Assembly: GCA_022821985.1 (NCBI GenBank)
Contig: JAJECP010000039.1
Coordinates: 87,054 to 151,053, forward strand
DNA length: 64,000 nucleotides
Origin: Acidimicrobiia bacterium
GTDB lineage: Bacteria > Actinomycetota > Acidimicrobiia > Acidimicrobiales > Poriferisodalaceae
Reading direction: 5' to 3'
Of the stretch, positions 16,645-25,049 are shown one piece after another. The notes below the pieces were generated by a model. That model was not told the DNA's origin. It saw nothing but the letters and a program-made list of their open reading frames with translations, and made no database searches. Made by a program: the position numbers and the translations under genes. Each line of letters starts with the position of its first letter. Position 1 is the first letter of the stretch.

Positions 16645-17522
16645 CAGGACGCTCCGTTCTGTCCGTTGCGTGTTCGAATCCGGTCGGCGGCAATGCCGGC
16701 GGCTCGACGGGTGAGCACGCCGGCGACCTGGCGCCGGTAGTTGATCGTGCCCCGCTTGTCGTCGATGGGGTTGCAGGCATCGCTGGCGGCTGCGGCTGCG
16801 GTGGCCAACGCTGCGTCGTCGAGGCTGCTGCCCACGAGCGCCGCCTCTGCGGCAGGCACCCGCACGACGGTGGGCGCCACCGCGCCGAGCGCGACCGAGG
16901 CCGCGCTCACATTGCCGCTGTCGTCCAGCGTGATGCGCACCCCGGCACCCACCACGGCGATGTCCATCTCGGTGCGAGGGATGAGTCGCAGGTAGGCGTC
17001 GGAGGTGCCGCCGGCTGGCCGGGCGAGCTCGAAGCACACCACGATCTCGTCATGCGCCAGCGATGTCTGGCCGGGCCCGGTCACCACGTCGGCGACGGGT
17101 ACCCGCCGCTCGCCGTCAGCGCCTGCGATCACGGCCACCGCATCGTTCACCACCAGGGCAGGCACGGAGTCGGCAGCGGGGGAGGCGTTGCAGAGGTTCC
17201 CGCCGAGGCTGGAGCGGTTCTGGATCTGGTCGGACCCGATGAGTCCTGCAGCCTCGGTCAGGCCTGGGAAGTCGGCAGCAAAGGCGGCGTTGGACGTCAG
17301 CGCCGAGCTGGGGGCCGCAGCACCCACCTGCCAGGTGTCGCCGTCGAGGCTCACCGACATGAGACGGTCGATCTTCTTGAGGTCGATCACCATCGACGGC
17401 TCAGGCCGCCCGGCGCGCATCTGCGGCACGACGTCGGTCGCGCCTGCGAACACGATGGCTTCGGCATCGCCGGCCAGCAGTGTCCTCGCCTCGTCAATGG
17501 TGGTCGGCGCGGCATATTTCAT
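16644..17522 (-). CDS. Molybdenum hydroxylase, FAD-binding medium subunit
   Basis: FAD subunit of 292 residues passing electrons from the iron-sulfur clusters to the final acceptor. It has both FAD signatures, AGATD at about 26-30 and the GSDQIQNRSSLGGNLCNASPA stretch at about 96-117, and a C-terminal CO-dehydrogenase flavoprotein domain (NYRRQVAGVLTRRA). The start ATG at 17522 (MKYAAPTTIDEA) matches the family N-terminus; the longer open frame upstream lies in the divergent intergenic region and beyond. It is first in its operon, divergent from the reductase at 17784 across a 261-bp gap in which I found no convincing promoter pair. Confidence 0.92.
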   Translation of the reverse strand: MKYAAPTTIDEARTLLAGDAEAIVFAGATDVVPQMRAGRPEPSMVIDLKKIDRLMSVSLDGDTWQVGAAAPSSALTSNAAFAADFPGLTEAAGLIGSDQIQNRSSLGGNLCNASPAADSVPALVVNDAVAVIAGADGERRVPVADVVTGPGQTSLAHDEIVVCFELARPAGGTSDAYLRLIPRTEMDIAVVGAGVRITLDDSGNVSAASVALGAVAPTVVRVPAAEAALVGSSLDDAALATAAAAASDACNPIDDKRGTINYRRQVAGVLTRRAAGIAADRIRTRNGQNGAS

Positions 17523-17783
17523 GCGGATAGCTCCCGATCCGTTGGGTGTTGCGTCATGTGTCGACGCACCGTCTCCCGGCGGTTGCGTCGCTCGCGCCGC
17601 CTGCGGGCGACGGCGCGCACGGCAGCGGACGTTAGTTGCGCTGAGCCGTGCTCGTCGCATCAACCGTCGCCGGCGACCTCCCGCACCGTGGCCCCCTGTC
17701 GCAAACGAGCCAAGAACCGTCGTTGACGAGCGGCAATCATGTGTTGCCGCAGCGACATCCATTAACGAGCCGAGGAGCGGGTC

Positions 17784-18809
17784 ATGGCTGGAGAAACGAA
17801 CACAGCGCGGGTGTCGGACTGCGTGGTGCTTGCCGAGGTCCCCGACGGACCGCTCAGCGCCGAGCACTTCGCGTTGCAGCCCGAAGATGTACCCGAACCC
17901 GGACCGGGCGAGGTGCTCGTGCGGGTTCAGGCGATCACGATCGGCGCGGGGCAGCGAGCCGGCCTGCAGGGCAGTGCCAGCTACGCGGGCGCCCCGGAAA
18001 CGGGCGCGGTCATGGGAGGCGCGGGCGCCGGCATCGTGGAGGCATCGAATGCGGAGGGCATCAGCGTCGGCGACACCGTCGTGGGCGCGACTGGCTGGCG
18101 CCGCCACGCTGTGATTGCCGGTGGCGAGCTGCGTGTCGCTGACGGCGCGCTCGATCCCGCCCTGCATCTGGGCGTGCTCGGCACGAACGGGCTCACCGCC
18201 TACTTCGGCTTGCTCGATGTCGGGCGACCAGAAGCGGGCGAGACCGTGGTGGTGTCCGCAGCGGCAGGATCGGTGGGCCACATTGTGGGGCAGATCGCCA
18301 AGGCGCAGGGTTGCCGGGTGGTCGGTGTGGCCGGTTCGGATGAGAAGTGCTCGCTGCTGGTTGACGAGCTGGGCTTCGACGCGGCGATCAATCGCCACTC
18401 GCCCGATTTCCGCGCCGATTTCCGGGCGGCCACGCCCGACCGCATCGACGTGTACTTCGACAACACGGGCGGCGAGATCCTCGGCTCCGCGCTCTTCCGC
18501 ATGGCCACGTTCGGCCGCATCGTGTGCTGCGGCGCGGTTTCGGCCTACGACACCGCCAATCCCGATCCCAGCCCGCGAGGCATCCCGGGTCTGCTGGTGA
18601 ACAATCAGGTGCGCATGCAGGGGTTCCTCGTGTTCGCCTACACCGAGCGCTACGACGAGGCGCGAGCCCAGATGCGCGAGTGGATCGACGCCGCGTCGCT
18701 CGTGCCCCGCCACGTCACCTACGACGGCCTCAATGCTGCGGGCGGCGCATTCGTCGACCTCCTCGGCGGCCGCACTGTCGGCACCACCATCGTCCGCCTG
18801 GGTGATTGA
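17784..18809 (+). CDS. Zinc-independent medium-chain NADP-dependent reductase (prostaglandin/quinone reductase type)
   Basis: The 341-residue protein fits the leukotriene B4 12-hydroxydehydrogenase/quinone reductase branch of the medium-chain dehydrogenase superfamily, which reduces activated double bonds with NADPH. Visible features are the N-terminal catalytic fold (PEPGPGEVLVRV), the nucleotide-binding motif AAAGSVGHIVGQIAK, the family-typical VYFDNTGGEIL and NNQVRMQGFLVF. No zinc-ligand pattern is present. GAGGAG lies just before the ATG. The next gene follows after 58 bp with its own predicted -10 element, so membership in that operon is uncertain. The substrate is unknown. Confidence 0.85.
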   Translation: MAGETNTARVSDCVVLAEVPDGPLSAEHFALQPEDVPEPGPGEVLVRVQAITIGAGQRAGLQGSASYAGAPETGAVMGGAGAGIVEASNAEGISVGDTVVGATGWRRHAVIAGGELRVADGALDPALHLGVLGTNGLTAYFGLLDVGRPEAGETVVVSAAAGSVGHIVGQIAKAQGCRVVGVAGSDEKCSLLVDELGFDAAINRHSPDFRADFRAATPDRIDVYFDNTGGEILGSALFRMATFGRIVCCGAVSAYDTANPDPSPRGIPGLLVNNQVRMQGFLVFAYTERYDEARAQMREWIDAASLVPRHVTYDGLNAAGGAFVDLLGGRTVGTTIVRLGD

Positions 18810-18855
18810 GCGCTCGTGCTTCGGCTGTTTCATCGGACCTGAGCGCGCCGAAACA

Positions 18856-18861
18856 TAGGCT
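18856..18861 (+). promoter_or_regulatory. Possible -10 element giving a leaderless transcript
   Basis: TAGGCT ends six bases before the ATG at 18868, with no ribosome-site sequence between them. A transcript starting at the usual distance would begin at or next to the ATG. No good -35 hexamer is visible 17 bp upstream, so this is tentative. Confidence 0.3.
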
Positions 18862-18867
18862 CGGCTC

Positions 18868-19833
18868 ATGACGGCCGCCGATCCGCCGGGGCGAACTGAG
18901 GCCGAGCATCTGGCCCACTACCCGGAGCGGCCTAGTGCAGCGGGCAGGTTCGCGGTCCGGGTCTCGTATCCGGCCGTGATCCTGCTGGGAATCGGCATAT
19001 ATGCCGCTGCCGGATCGCTCGGGATGCCGGCCGTGGCGGCGTCGTACGTTGCCGTGCTCGTTGGCGCGGCGCTGGTCACGCTGCACGAGATCGTCTTGCC
19101 CTACCGCCCCGAATGGCGCCCCCAGGGCGCTGACGTGCGAGACGATGTGGCGTTCATGGTGGCCGTCCAGGTGGTGCTGCCGCTGCTGCTCTCGCTGGCG
19201 GCGACAGCGGCGTTCGCCGGATGGCTGCGCGAGGGCGACCTGACACTCGCGGGCCTGTGGCCGCACAGCTGGCCCGTCGCGCTGCAGGCGGCGTTGATGA
19301 TGGCTGTGGCCGACTTCTTCCGATACTGGCTGCACCGGGCGTTCCACGGCTCAGCCTTCATGTGGCGCTGGCATGCCGTGCACCACTCGCCGCACCGGCT
19401 GTATTGGCTGAATGTCGGGCGCTTCCACCCAGGAGAGAAGGCGGTCCAGTTCTGCGTCGACGCGTTGCCGTTCGTGCTGGTGGGCGTGGGAAGCGAAGTT
19501 CTCGCGGCCTACTTCGTGTTCTACGCGCTGAACGGCTTCTACCAGCACTCCAATTGCGATGTGCGCCTCGGCTGGCTCAACTACCTCATCAGCGGCCCAG
19601 AGCTGCACCGCTGGCATCACTCCGAATTGCCGGCCGAGTCCGATCACAACTTCGGCAACAACCTGATCATCTGGGACGTGCTGTTCGGCACGCGGTACCT
19701 TCCCGCCGACGCGGCGGTCGGACGGCTCGGACTGCTGAACCGCGACTACCCGACTGGCTTTCTGGCTCAGATGCGCACCCCCTTGATTCGAGGACTCGAC
19801 AAGCGAGCAGCCGGGACGGCGACGCCGCCGTGA
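18868..19833 (+). CDS. Sterol desaturase/fatty acid hydroxylase superfamily membrane enzyme
   Basis: Integral membrane di-iron oxygenase of 321 residues. It has the three histidine boxes of the family, HRAFH at 156-160, HAVHH at 169-173 and HRWHH at 247-251, plus further histidines at 187 and 260, within four or five hydrophobic segments (about 33-75, 95-120, 135-150, 195-225). Family members hydroxylate or desaturate sterols, fatty acids, carotenoids, or the ornithine part of ornithine lipids. The stop overlaps the next start as GTGA, coupling it to the GH3-type gene. The substrate is unknown; an acyl or aminoacyl lipid is my guess from the neighbours. Confidence 0.85.
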   Translation: MTAADPPGRTEAEHLAHYPERPSAAGRFAVRVSYPAVILLGIGIYAAAGSLGMPAVAASYVAVLVGAALVTLHEIVLPYRPEWRPQGADVRDDVAFMVAVQVVLPLLLSLAATAAFAGWLREGDLTLAGLWPHSWPVALQAALMMAVADFFRYWLHRAFHGSAFMWRWHAVHHSPHRLYWLNVGRFHPGEKAVQFCVDALPFVLVGVGSEVLAAYFVFYALNGFYQHSNCDVRLGWLNYLISGPELHRWHHSELPAESDHNFGNNLIIWDVLFGTRYLPADAAVGRLGLLNRDYPTGFLAQMRTPLIRGLDKRAAGTATPP

Positions 19834-21539
19834 CGGGCAATTCGGGGATCGACGGTCTCAGCTATCGACTGCTTCGGGCCGGGCTGGCCGCGGCCAGCGG
19901 CCGCACCTGCCGCGGGCTCGTCCGTGCTTGCGCCGATCCGGCGGCGGTCCAGGATCAGGTGCTGCAGCGCATCCTCTCCGATAACGCCGGCACGGTGTTC
20001 GGCACTGATCACCGCTTCGGCTCGATTGCCGGCTTCGAGGACTACCGCCGTGCCGTGCCGGTGCAGACCTACGAAGACCTGCGGGAGTCGATCGAGCGGC
20101 AGGAAGCCACGGGCGAGCAGTGCCTCACCGCCGAGCCGCCGGTCTATTACAACCAGACCAGCGGCACCGTCGCCGAGCCGAAGAACATCCCGCTGACCAA
20201 AGCCGGCCTCGCCCGCATCCAGCGTTTGCAGCGGCTCGCGGCCTACGCCGTGTCGCGGCGCACCTCGGCACTCGGCGGCAAGGTGTTCGCGGTGACCGGT
20301 GCCGCACACGAGGGCACCATGCCCGCAGGCACGCCGTACGGCTCGGCGTCAGGGCTGCTGTACGCAAGCCAGGGCAAGCTGCTGCGTCGCCGGTACGTGC
20401 TGCCCGCGCCGGTGTCGGACATCGCCGACTACGACGCCCGCTACCTGGCCATGGCCGTGCTGGGCGCGGCCGACGGCTCCGTGACCACGATGGCCACAGC
20501 CAACCCGTCGACGTTCGTCCGGCTGATGGACGTGCTCAATGACTCGGCCGACGCGGTGCTCGACGCAGTGGCCGCCGGGCGGCTGCCCGCTGGCTGCAAC
20601 GTGCCTGGGCGCGACGACCAGATGGGACTCCGCGCAGACCCGAAGCGAGCAGCGGCGCTCGGTCGGCGCCTGGAGGCCACAGGCCGCCTCACCTATGCCG
20701 ACATCTGGAGTGACCTGCGCGCAGTAGTGACGTGGACCGGGGGGAGCTGCGGCTTGGCGATCGAGCGTCTCCAGCCGATGCTGACACCCGACTGCCCGGT
20801 ATTCGAACTCGGCTATCTCGCCAGCGAGGTCAGCGGCACCGTCAACATCGATCCCATCGACGGCTCCTGCGTCGCGACCCTGCAGGACAACTTCTTCGAG
20901 TTCGCAGATCGCGATGGGTGGGAGGCCGCTGCCGACGATGCCGACCGTGGCCAGCAGACCTGCACGCTTGCCGATCTCGAGGCCGGCCGCGACTACTACG
21001 TCATCGTGACCACAGCCGACGGTCTGTACCGCTACGACATGAACGACATCGTGCGGGTGACGGGCTTCGTCGACCGCACGCCGGTCCTGTCCTTCGTCCA
21101 GAAAGGCAAGGGCGTCACCAGCATCACGGGCGAGAAGCTGTATGAGTTCCAGGTGATGTCGGCCGTGACCGCTGCCGTGGCCGAGTTCGGCACCGTGGCA
21201 CCGTTCTTCATCATGCTGGCCGACGTCGCAGAGGCCCGCTACACGCTCCATGCGGAGCTGGCGAGCACGCCGGCTGGCCCACAGGGAGCCGAACTTGCTG
21301 GCGAACTGTCAAGCAGCATCGAGCGAGCGCTGCGGCAGACCAATGTCGAGTACGACCAGAAGCGAGCCAGCGGCCGGCTGGCGCCGTTGCGCGTCCGGTT
21401 GCTTGCAGCGGGCACCGGCGATGAATTCAGGCGTCAGCGCGTCGCAGACGGGCAGCGCGACGTGCAGTTCAAGTACCTCCGGCTGCAATACAGCGCCGAT
21501 TGCCAGTTTCCTTTCGACGACTTCGCAGCGCCGGCCTGA
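19830..21539 (+). CDS. GH3-family acyl-adenylate amido synthetase
   Basis: 569-residue member of the GH3 family in the ANL adenylating-enzyme superfamily. Plant GH3 enzymes adenylate a carboxylic acid and join it to an amino acid through an amide bond. Visible are the phosphate-binding motif YYNQTSGTVAEPK at 106-118, the ASEVSG segment, YRYDMNDIVRVTGF from about 400, and KGVTSITGEKLYE near 427, which match the conserved ATP-binding and hinge motifs. The start is GTG at 19830, overlapping the hydroxylase stop; the longer open frame upstream is antisense-like shadow within that gene. Acid and amine substrates of bacterial members are largely unknown. Confidence 0.85.
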   Translation: MTGNSGIDGLSYRLLRAGLAAASGRTCRGLVRACADPAAVQDQVLQRILSDNAGTVFGTDHRFGSIAGFEDYRRAVPVQTYEDLRESIERQEATGEQCLTAEPPVYYNQTSGTVAEPKNIPLTKAGLARIQRLQRLAAYAVSRRTSALGGKVFAVTGAAHEGTMPAGTPYGSASGLLYASQGKLLRRRYVLPAPVSDIADYDARYLAMAVLGAADGSVTTMATANPSTFVRLMDVLNDSADAVLDAVAAGRLPAGCNVPGRDDQMGLRADPKRAAALGRRLEATGRLTYADIWSDLRAVVTWTGGSCGLAIERLQPMLTPDCPVFELGYLASEVSGTVNIDPIDGSCVATLQDNFFEFADRDGWEAAADDADRGQQTCTLADLEAGRDYYVIVTTADGLYRYDMNDIVRVTGFVDRTPVLSFVQKGKGVTSITGEKLYEFQVMSAVTAAVAEFGTVAPFFIMLADVAEARYTLHAELASTPAGPQGAELAGELSSSIERALRQTNVEYDQKRASGRLAPLRVRLLAAGTGDEFRRQRVADGQRDVQFKYLRLQYSADCQFPFDDFAAPA

Positions 21540-21562
21540 GCGAGCTTGGCCGAGGTGCGCAC

Positions 21563-22693
21563 GTGCAGATCCGCTGCCTGAAGACATTCACCTTCCCGGT
21601 GCCGTTCAAGCGCGTCTTCCGGCATGCCTCTGCCAGCCGCCGCCACGCCGAGAACCTCATCGTCACGGCCCACGGCGACGACGGCGCGATCGGCTACGGC
21701 GAAGGGTGCCCGCGGCTGTACGTGACCGGGGAGACCGTCGGGGGTTGCGCTGCATTCGTCAACCAGCACGCCGCGTCGTTCTGCGCGGACGTCGGGAGCG
21801 TGGACGACCTGCGTGCCTGGATCGACGCCCACAGCGATGCCATCGACGAGAACCCGGCCGCGTTCTGCGCGATGGAGCTTGCCGCCCTCGACCTGCTGGG
21901 CAAGGCGGGCGGTTGCAATATCGAGCAGTTGCTGGGTGTTGCTTCAGGCCCCCCCGATGTGGCCTATACCGCTGTCCTGGGCGACATGGGTCTGCTGCTG
22001 TATCGATGGCAGTTGCGCGGATTCCGCGTGCGGGGCTTCACCGACTTCAAGGTGAAGCTCTCGGGCTCGCTGCGGCGTGACCGCGCCAAGCTTGCCCCGT
22101 TCATTTCCCTGGGGTCGAGCACTGCCACAGTCCGCCTCGATGCGAACAACCTCTGGGAGACGCCCGAGCAGTGCGCCGCGCACTTGGACGCACTGGGCGA
22201 CATCGCCTTCGCCGTCGAGGAACCGCTGAAGGCGGGTGATGTCGAGGGGTGCATGCGCGTCGCGCAGCAGTGCCGGGTGAAGATCATCGCCGACGAGAGC
22301 TTGCGGCTCGCCCGGCAGCTCGAGGCGCTGGCGGAGCCGTCGGCGTGGATCGTGAACGTGCGGGTGTCGAAGATGGGCGGGATCGTCAGGTCGCTGGACG
22401 TGGTGGCTGCTGCTGCGCGTGCCGGCATCGACGTCATCGTCGGGTGCCAGGTAGGGGAGACGAGCCTGCTCACCCGGGCGGCGCTCGCCGTCATCGCGAG
22501 CGCCCCGGGTGCCGTTGTGGGGGCCGAAGGTGCCTTCGGGACGCATCTGCTGGCCCGTGATCTCACCGATCGGACGATCATGTGGGGCTACGGGGGAATG
22601 CTGCGCGCTCAAGACGTGCCCGATCGCAGCGGCGGCGGGCTGGGTCTGCGGCTCGATCCCGCAGCCGTCCTGGTGCCGCTGGAGGACAGGTGA
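21563..22693 (+). CDS. Enolase-superfamily protein, muconate lactonising/dipeptide epimerase type
   Basis: 376-residue barrel enzyme with the complete MLE-subgroup catalytic set: the Lys163-x-Lys165 pair (DFKVKL), metal ligands Asp193 (RLDANN), Glu219 (VEEP) and Asp244 (IADES), and Lys270 in VSKMGG. Family members include dipeptide epimerases, N-acyl amino acid racemases, o-succinylbenzoate synthases and cycloisomerases. The paired lysines favour a proton shuttle at an alpha carbon. GTG at 21563 is the best in-frame start, 23 bp after the GH3 gene. Next to an amide-forming enzyme, epimerisation of an N-acyl amino acid or dipeptide is a reasonable but unproven reading. Confidence 0.82.
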   Translation: MQIRCLKTFTFPVPFKRVFRHASASRRHAENLIVTAHGDDGAIGYGEGCPRLYVTGETVGGCAAFVNQHAASFCADVGSVDDLRAWIDAHSDAIDENPAAFCAMELAALDLLGKAGGCNIEQLLGVASGPPDVAYTAVLGDMGLLLYRWQLRGFRVRGFTDFKVKLSGSLRRDRAKLAPFISLGSSTATVRLDANNLWETPEQCAAHLDALGDIAFAVEEPLKAGDVEGCMRVAQQCRVKIIADESLRLARQLEALAEPSAWIVNVRVSKMGGIVRSLDVVAAAARAGIDVIVGCQVGETSLLTRAALAVIASAPGAVVGAEGAFGTHLLARDLTDRTIMWGYGGMLRAQDVPDRSGGGLGLRLDPAAVLVPLEDR

Positions 22694-23148
22694 ACGACAC
22701 CCGATTTGCTGTGGCAAGCCTGGTGTTCGGCCTCGCGTTCCTGGCCCGCGTCGCGGGTCAAGCTGTGCAGCGCTGGTGGGACGTGGCCTTCCTGCCTTCC
22801 CAGGACGCCTGGCAGGGCAGCAGCCTGCCGTTCCCGGCGCTGTTCGCGGCCCAAGTGGTGATCTTGATGATCATCGCGGCGGCGACGCTGCGAATGCGAG
22901 CGGCCCGGAGCCTCTTCGGGCGGCGCTGGGTGCGGCCAGTCGCTTGGTTCGGAATCCTGTACTTCGCTGTGATGGCGGCGCGTTTGGCAGTCGGGCTCCT
23001 CGGCGATGCTGGCGCGTTCGGCGACGAGAGCATCGCTGCCGGGAAGTGGTTTACTGCCTACCTGCCGACGGCATTCCACCTGGTCCTGGCGGCCGAAGTG
23101 GTGCTGTTCGCGGCCTATCAACGAGCGCGTTCCCAACCCGCTGGCTGA
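22690..23148 (+). CDS. Small four-helix membrane protein, function unknown
   Basis: 152 residues starting at GTG 22690, which overlaps the preceding stop as GTGA. Four hydrophobic segments are clear: around residues 5-25, 45-70, 80-105 and 115-145, separated by short loops, one of them Arg-rich (RMRAARSLFGRRWVR). No catalytic motif or named family is recognisable to me. As the last gene of the coupled hydroxylase-GH3-epimerase set, it could anchor or export the product. Confidence 0.7.
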   Translation: MNDTRFAVASLVFGLAFLARVAGQAVQRWWDVAFLPSQDAWQGSSLPFPALFAAQVVILMIIAAATLRMRAARSLFGRRWVRPVAWFGILYFAVMAARLAVGLLGDAGAFGDESIAAGKWFTAYLPTAFHLVLAAEVVLFAAYQRARSQPAG

Positions 23149-23160
23149 GCGGGCGCGAGG

Positions 23161-23189
23161 TTGGGGCGGTCGTGGGGGATCGGTAGCCT
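23161..23189 (+). promoter_or_regulatory. Predicted promoter of the rplC-led S10 operon
   Basis: TTGGGG at 23161-23166 and TAGCCT at 23184-23189 are 17 bp apart, 12 bp after the preceding gene. The site predicts a leader of about 190 bases before rplC and explains how the downstream S10 genes are expressed although rpsJ lies 9.9 kb away. Confidence 0.55.
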
Positions 23190-23228
23190 GCTTCATTCGC
23201 GGCGCGGACTTCCTGCGTCGAACTGACG

Positions 23229-23324
23229 TCCGGCAAGGCCGGATGCCTCCCCACAACGGGTCGGGTGTTCGGAACCGGTCGGCACAACCTGAGAACCGCT
23301 CCGCCGGCACAGCCGTGCGGAGCG
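23229..23324 (+). promoter_or_regulatory. Two hairpins in the rplC mRNA leader
   Basis: The first hairpin pairs TCCGGC at 23229-23234 with GCCGGA at 23238-23243 around AAG. The second pairs CGCTCCGC at 23297-23304 with GCGGAGCG at 23317-23324, and inner CGGC/GCCG extends the stem around an ACA loop with one bulged base. No U-run follows. In other bacteria the S10 leader is the target of L4 autoregulation; whether this leader works that way is unknown. Confidence 0.4.
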
Positions 23325-23388
23325 TTCGCATGGCGGCCCGCTGAGCGGGCAGCCAGATGCACGGCGAAAGCACGAGAGAGACGCGCAC

Positions 23389-24063
23389 ATGGCCAACAGG
23401 GCGCTTGTCGCCACCAAGGTCGGCATGACACAGCTCTGGGACGACGACAACCGCGTCGTCCCGGTCACGGTGCTGCGCGTCGACGACTGCCGGGTCACGC
23501 AAGTCCGCACCAACGAGCAAGACGGCTACACCGCGGTGCAGGTCACCTACGGCCACCGCGAGGCCCGCAAGGTCAACAAGCCCACCAATGGCCACTACGA
23601 GCGAGCCGGGATCGACCCCGGCGTACGCCTCGTAGAGCTGCGGCTCGACGATGTGAGCGAAGTATCGGTCGGCACCGAGTTGGGTGCCGACCTTTTCAGT
23701 CCCGGAGAGCTTGTCGATGTGACAGCCACCTCCAAGGGCAAGGGTTTCGCCGGCACCATGAAGCGGCACAACTTCTCGGGCCAGCGCGCCAGCCACGGTG
23801 CGCACCGGGTCCACCGGGCCCCGGGCGCCATCGGCGCCTGCGCCACGCCCTCGCGGGTGTTCAAGGGCACCCGCATGGCTGGGCGCATGGGCGGCGAGAA
23901 AGTCACCACGCTCAACCTCGCGGTCGTCGAGGCCGACGCCGAGCGGGGCCTGCTGCTGGTGCGGGGCTCGGTCCCCGGGCCCAAGGGCGGCACGGTTGTC
24001 GTGCGCAACGCAGTCAAAGCGCCGGACGGCGCGCCAAACAGCACAGCGCGGGCTGAGGTCTGA
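23389..24063 (+). CDS. rplC: 50S ribosomal protein L3
   Basis: Early-assembly protein that reaches the peptidyl transferase centre. The 224 residues start [19 protein letters not shown] and contain the conserved [32 protein letters not shown] and [19 protein letters not shown] loop. It is the first gene of the S10 operon here because rpsJ is separated from it. It precedes rplD by 11 bp. Confidence 0.98.
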   Translation: MANRALVATKVGMTQLWDDDNRVVPVTVLRVDDCRVTQVRTNEQDGYTAVQVTYGHREARKVNKPTNGHYERAGIDPGVRLVELRLDDVSEVSVGTELGADLFSPGELVDVTATSKGKGFAGTMKRHNFSGQRASHGAHRVHRAPGAIGACATPSRVFKGTRMAGRMGGEKVTTLNLAVVEADAERGLLLVRGSVPGPKGGTVVVRNAVKAPDGAPNSTARAEV

Positions 24064-24074
24064 GGTCGATCCCG

Positions 24075-24752
24075 ATGCCGCTCACGCTTGACGTTCGCAC
24101 CCCCGACGGCGGCACTGCCGGCACCGTGGAGCTCGACGAGGCCATTTTCGGCATCGAGCCGAACATGGCGGCGCTGCATCAGGCCGTCACGGCCCAGCGA
24201 GCTGCCCGCCGGAGCGGCTCTCACAGCACCCTCACCCGTGCCGAGGTACGCGGCGGCGGCGCCAAGCCGTGGCGGCAGAAGGGCACCGGTCGGGCTCGCC
24301 ACGGTTCGATCCGTTCGCCCCAGTGGGTGGGCGGCGGCGTGGCGCACGGTCCCAAGCCGCGCGACTACCGCCAGAAGGTGAACCGCAAGACCGTGCGGCT
24401 GGCGCTGCGCTCCGCTCTCAGCGACCGGGCTCGGAGCGAACGCGTCATGGTCATCGACGAATGGAACTTTGCCCAGCCGCGCACGAAGGACGCCATCGCA
24501 GTGCTCGAGAACCTGTCCCTCTCCGGACAGGTTCTGCTGGTTCTGGGCGACAGCACGGCACACCAGACTGCCGATCGCAGTTTCCGCAACCTTCCGTCGG
24601 TGCACTCGGTCAGCACGGCCGAGCTGAACGCCTACGACATCCTGCGCTCGGACTGGCTTGTCTTCACCCGCGACACCCTTCCCACGAGCACTGGGCCCAC
24701 CAGCACCGGGCCCACCACGAACGGGGCAGCGAGCGAGGGGGATGACCAGTGA
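24075..24752 (+). CDS. rplD: 50S ribosomal protein L4
   Basis: Exit-tunnel protein of 225 residues. Conserved parts are the [20 protein letters not shown] segment, the tunnel loop [20 protein letters not shown] and the C-terminal fold with [16 protein letters not shown]. The tail adds a short low-complexity repeat ([11 protein letters not shown]) before the stop. The stop overlaps the rplW start as GTGA. Confidence 0.97.
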   Translation: MPLTLDVRTPDGGTAGTVELDEAIFGIEPNMAALHQAVTAQRAARRSGSHSTLTRAEVRGGGAKPWRQKGTGRARHGSIRSPQWVGGGVAHGPKPRDYRQKVNRKTVRLALRSALSDRARSERVMVIDEWNFAQPRTKDAIAVLENLSLSGQVLLVLGDSTAHQTADRSFRNLPSVHSVSTAELNAYDILRSDWLVFTRDTLPTSTGPTSTGPTTNGAASEGDDQ

Positions 24753-25039
24753 AGGATCCCCGCGATGTGCTGATCGCTCCCGTCATCTCGGAGAAGTCGT
24801 ATGACTTCCTCGAAGAGGGCATCTACGTGTTCCGCGTCCACCCGTCCGCAAGCAAGCCGGAGATCCGCCAAGCGGTCGAGGAGATCTTCGACGTCAAGGT
24901 CGCCAAGGTCAACACGATGAATCGCAAGGGCAAGAAGCGGCGCAATCGGCGCAACAACACCGTCGGCAAGCGGCCGGACACCAAGCGGGCCATCGTCACC
25001 CTCGTCGAGGGCGACTCGATCCAGATCTTCAATTCCTAG
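24749..25039 (+). CDS. rplW: 50S ribosomal protein L23
   Basis: Protein at the tunnel exit where trigger factor and signal recognition particle dock. The 96-residue product begins at GTG 24749 ([19 protein letters not shown]) and has the 23S-binding [15 protein letters not shown] segment. Length is normal. Eleven bases separate it from rplB. Confidence 0.97.
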   Translation: MKDPRDVLIAPVISEKSYDFLEEGIYVFRVHPSASKPEIRQAVEEIFDVKVAKVNTMNRKGKKRRNRRNNTVGKRPDTKRAIVTLVEGDSIQIFNS

Positions 25040-25049
25040 GCGGGGCGTC

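Noticed and set aside
13840..17522. Aerobic CO dehydrogenase (coxMSL)
   Set aside because: The subunit set fits, but the large subunit lacks the AYRCSFR active-site loop of form I enzymes, so the symbol cox was not used.
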